Part shown: positions 63,136 to 64,000 of the stretch, in pieces
How the letters are laid out: each line of letters starts with the position of its first letter
Position numbering within the stretch: position 1 is the stretch's first letter
Assembly: GCA_963723205.1 (NCBI GenBank)
Contig: CAVRQC010000025.1
Location: 62,001 to 126,000 of the forward strand
Direction of reading: 5' to 3'
Source of the DNA: CAVQBP01 sp963723205
GTDB lineage: Bacteria > Bacteroidota > Ignavibacteria > Ignavibacteriales > Ignavibacteriaceae
DNA: 64,000 nt
The notes under the pieces: model-generated
What the model was told of the DNA's origin: nothing
Databases searched by the model: none
What the model saw: only the letters and a program-made list of their open reading frames with translations
Made by a program: the position numbers and the translations under genes

Positions 63136-64000
63136 TTACTTCATTAATATCATTTTCTTTGTCATAGTAGAATTATCTGCATGCAGACTGTAGAAATAAA
63201 TTCCACTTGCAAGATTAACTCCCTCAAAAGTTGCTGTATATTTCCCGGCATTCTGGAATCCCTGGAAAATAGTTGCAACTTCCTGTCCAAGAACATTATA
63301 CACTTTCAAAGTAACGTTACTTGCTTTAGGAAGTGTAAAGCTAATTTTTGTACTTGGGTTAAAAGGATTAGGATAATTCTGGCTTAAAGTGAATTCAGTT
63401 GGAGCAATGCCTGTTTTATCTTCAGTAATACCGGAAACTACCTGATCACCAAACTTATTAAATAATTTGATTGTTCCACCGGTAAGAATAAAATGAATCA
63501 TATGGTTCAATCCGAAACCTGCTTCGTTATCCAAATAACTTGCACCTCCGTTCAATGTATCAACACCATTGAAAACAGCACTATATTTAAATTCAGCAGG
63601 TGTAACGGATCCTGATGGAAATACCTGCTTAGTAGACCATACATTGTCACCGGCAATAGAATCTCCATTAGCTGCATTTCCATCATCATATAACCTGATA
63701 AGTGTACCACCGGAAGCTGTATCAGAAAACAACCAGTTTGAAGGCCATTGGAGCGGTGAAACTCCACCACCTACCCATACGCTCTTTAATCCTGTAATTA
63801 AAGTGTTATGATATTTTTCTTTAGCACCTGTCATATCAACCCTGAAATATACTGTGTCGTCTGCAGTTGTTAAACCACCTACATCGATAGCAGGAACCAA
63901 AGGACCCACTACTGTATCTGCTACCGGGAAAGAAATTGTATGGTTGTCTCCTGCTTCCCAGCCTGTATTCGTAAATCTTGATTGAGGATCTGCGTGGAAT
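63136..64000 (-). CDS. T9SS-secreted protein, C-terminal part (runs off the window)
   Basis: An open frame continues to the window edge, so the start lies beyond 64000; the apparent GTG at 63909 is internal. The visible 287 residues begin FHADPQSRFTNTGWEAGD and include beta-rich segments (VDMTGAKEKYHNTLITGLKS, IRLYDDGNAANGDSIAGDNVW, the latter resembling a choice-of-anchor or glycan-binding E-set domain). They end in a T9SS type A sorting domain (LSQNYPNPFNPSTKISFTLP ... ASGIYFYSLHAD). It is followed by a good terminator. Its function is unknown; being next to the amylase it may be a starch-related surface protein. Confidence 0.85.
   Translation of the reverse strand, partial: FHADPQSRFTNTGWEAGDNHTISFPVADTVVGPLVPAIDVGGLTTADDTVYFRVDMTGAKEKYHNTLITGLKSVWVGGGVSPLQWPSNWLFSDTASGGTLIRLYDDGNAANGDSIAGDNVWSTKQVFPSGSVTPAEFKYSAVFNGVDTLNGGASYLDNEAGFGLNHMIHFILTGGTIKLFNKFGDQVVSGITEDKTGIAPTEFTLSQNYPNPFNPSTKISFTLPKASNVTLKVYNVLGQEVATIFQGFQNAGKYTATFEGVNLASGIYFYSLHADNSTMTKKMILMK

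Noticed and set aside
63136..63909. GTG at 63909 as the start of the last gene
   Set aside because: The same frame is open to the window edge with continuous protein-like sequence, and there is no signal peptide after the GTG, so the gene is partial.
1..64000. rRNA, tRNA, retron, DGR, prophage or IS elements
   Set aside because: I found no conserved RNA folds, reverse transcriptase or transposase; the window is all chromosomal genes by eye.

Overview
The window looks like a chromosomal segment of a Gram-negative, AT-rich bacterium of the Ignavibacteria/Chlorobi/Bacteroidota (FCB) group. The signs are LPS-type envelope genes (heptose kinase and adenylyltransferase, MsbA-like exporter, O-antigen ligase family, TamB), two secreted proteins with C-terminal type IX secretion (T9SS) sorting domains (NYPNPFNP motif), and a TATATTTG box of the Bacteroidota -7 type (TAnnTTTG) upstream of rpsT. 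Unlike many Bacteroidota, many genes carry clear Shine-Dalgarno sequences, which fits Ignavibacteria. I saw no rRNA, tRNA, CRISPR array, IS element or prophage.

Layout. 1-31.6 kb is mostly housekeeping and almost all on the minus strand: RNase R (partial), TamB, heptose-phosphate enzymes, a fused osmoprotectant permease/binding protein, TruA, queuosine genes queE-queD, ribosomal protein S20 (plus strand), a GlmU-like nucleotidyltransferase, O-antigen ligase/MsbA/glycosyltransferase, a site-2 protease, XerD-type recombinase, a 7TM-HD (PgpH-like) phosphodiesterase, HAD phosphatase, asparaginase, NFU Fe-S protein, Ogt, a KamA-type radical SAM enzyme, thioredoxin, an encapsulin with its ferritin-like cargo, and YbaK.

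31.6-46.5 kb is the most unusual part. Two peptide-transporter ATPases diverge from a five-gene run (binding lipoprotein, two permeases, a 1194-residue Ser/Thr kinase-ATPase-TPR protein, and a sigma-54 activator). This is followed, after a 465-bp regulatory gap with a palindrome and direct repeats, by a small secreted protein made of 14 perfect 16-residue repeats (SNSQLSELGSIYGWTR). Each repeat is preceded and ended by Arg. A terminator-like hairpin then leads straight into a large HExxH metallopeptidase/beta-barrel protein. A nearby lipoprotein ends in SIYGWCR, almost the same as the repeat end SIYGWTR. I infer, without proof, a secreted repeat-peptide system that may be processed, re-imported and sensed. 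A structural or amyloid role for the repeats is the main alternative.

47.5-52.3 kb holds two histidine-kinase-type proteins, a PAP2-like membrane phosphatase, a small unknown protein and an osmoprotectant-type ABC ATPase. The ATPase is split by a -1 frameshift at an A_AAA_AAA heptamer and is the likely partner of the permease 44 kb away. 52.4-64 kb is a starch/maltodextrin region: three GH13 enzymes (one T9SS-secreted), a SurA/PpiC-like foldase and a second T9SS protein cut by the window edge.
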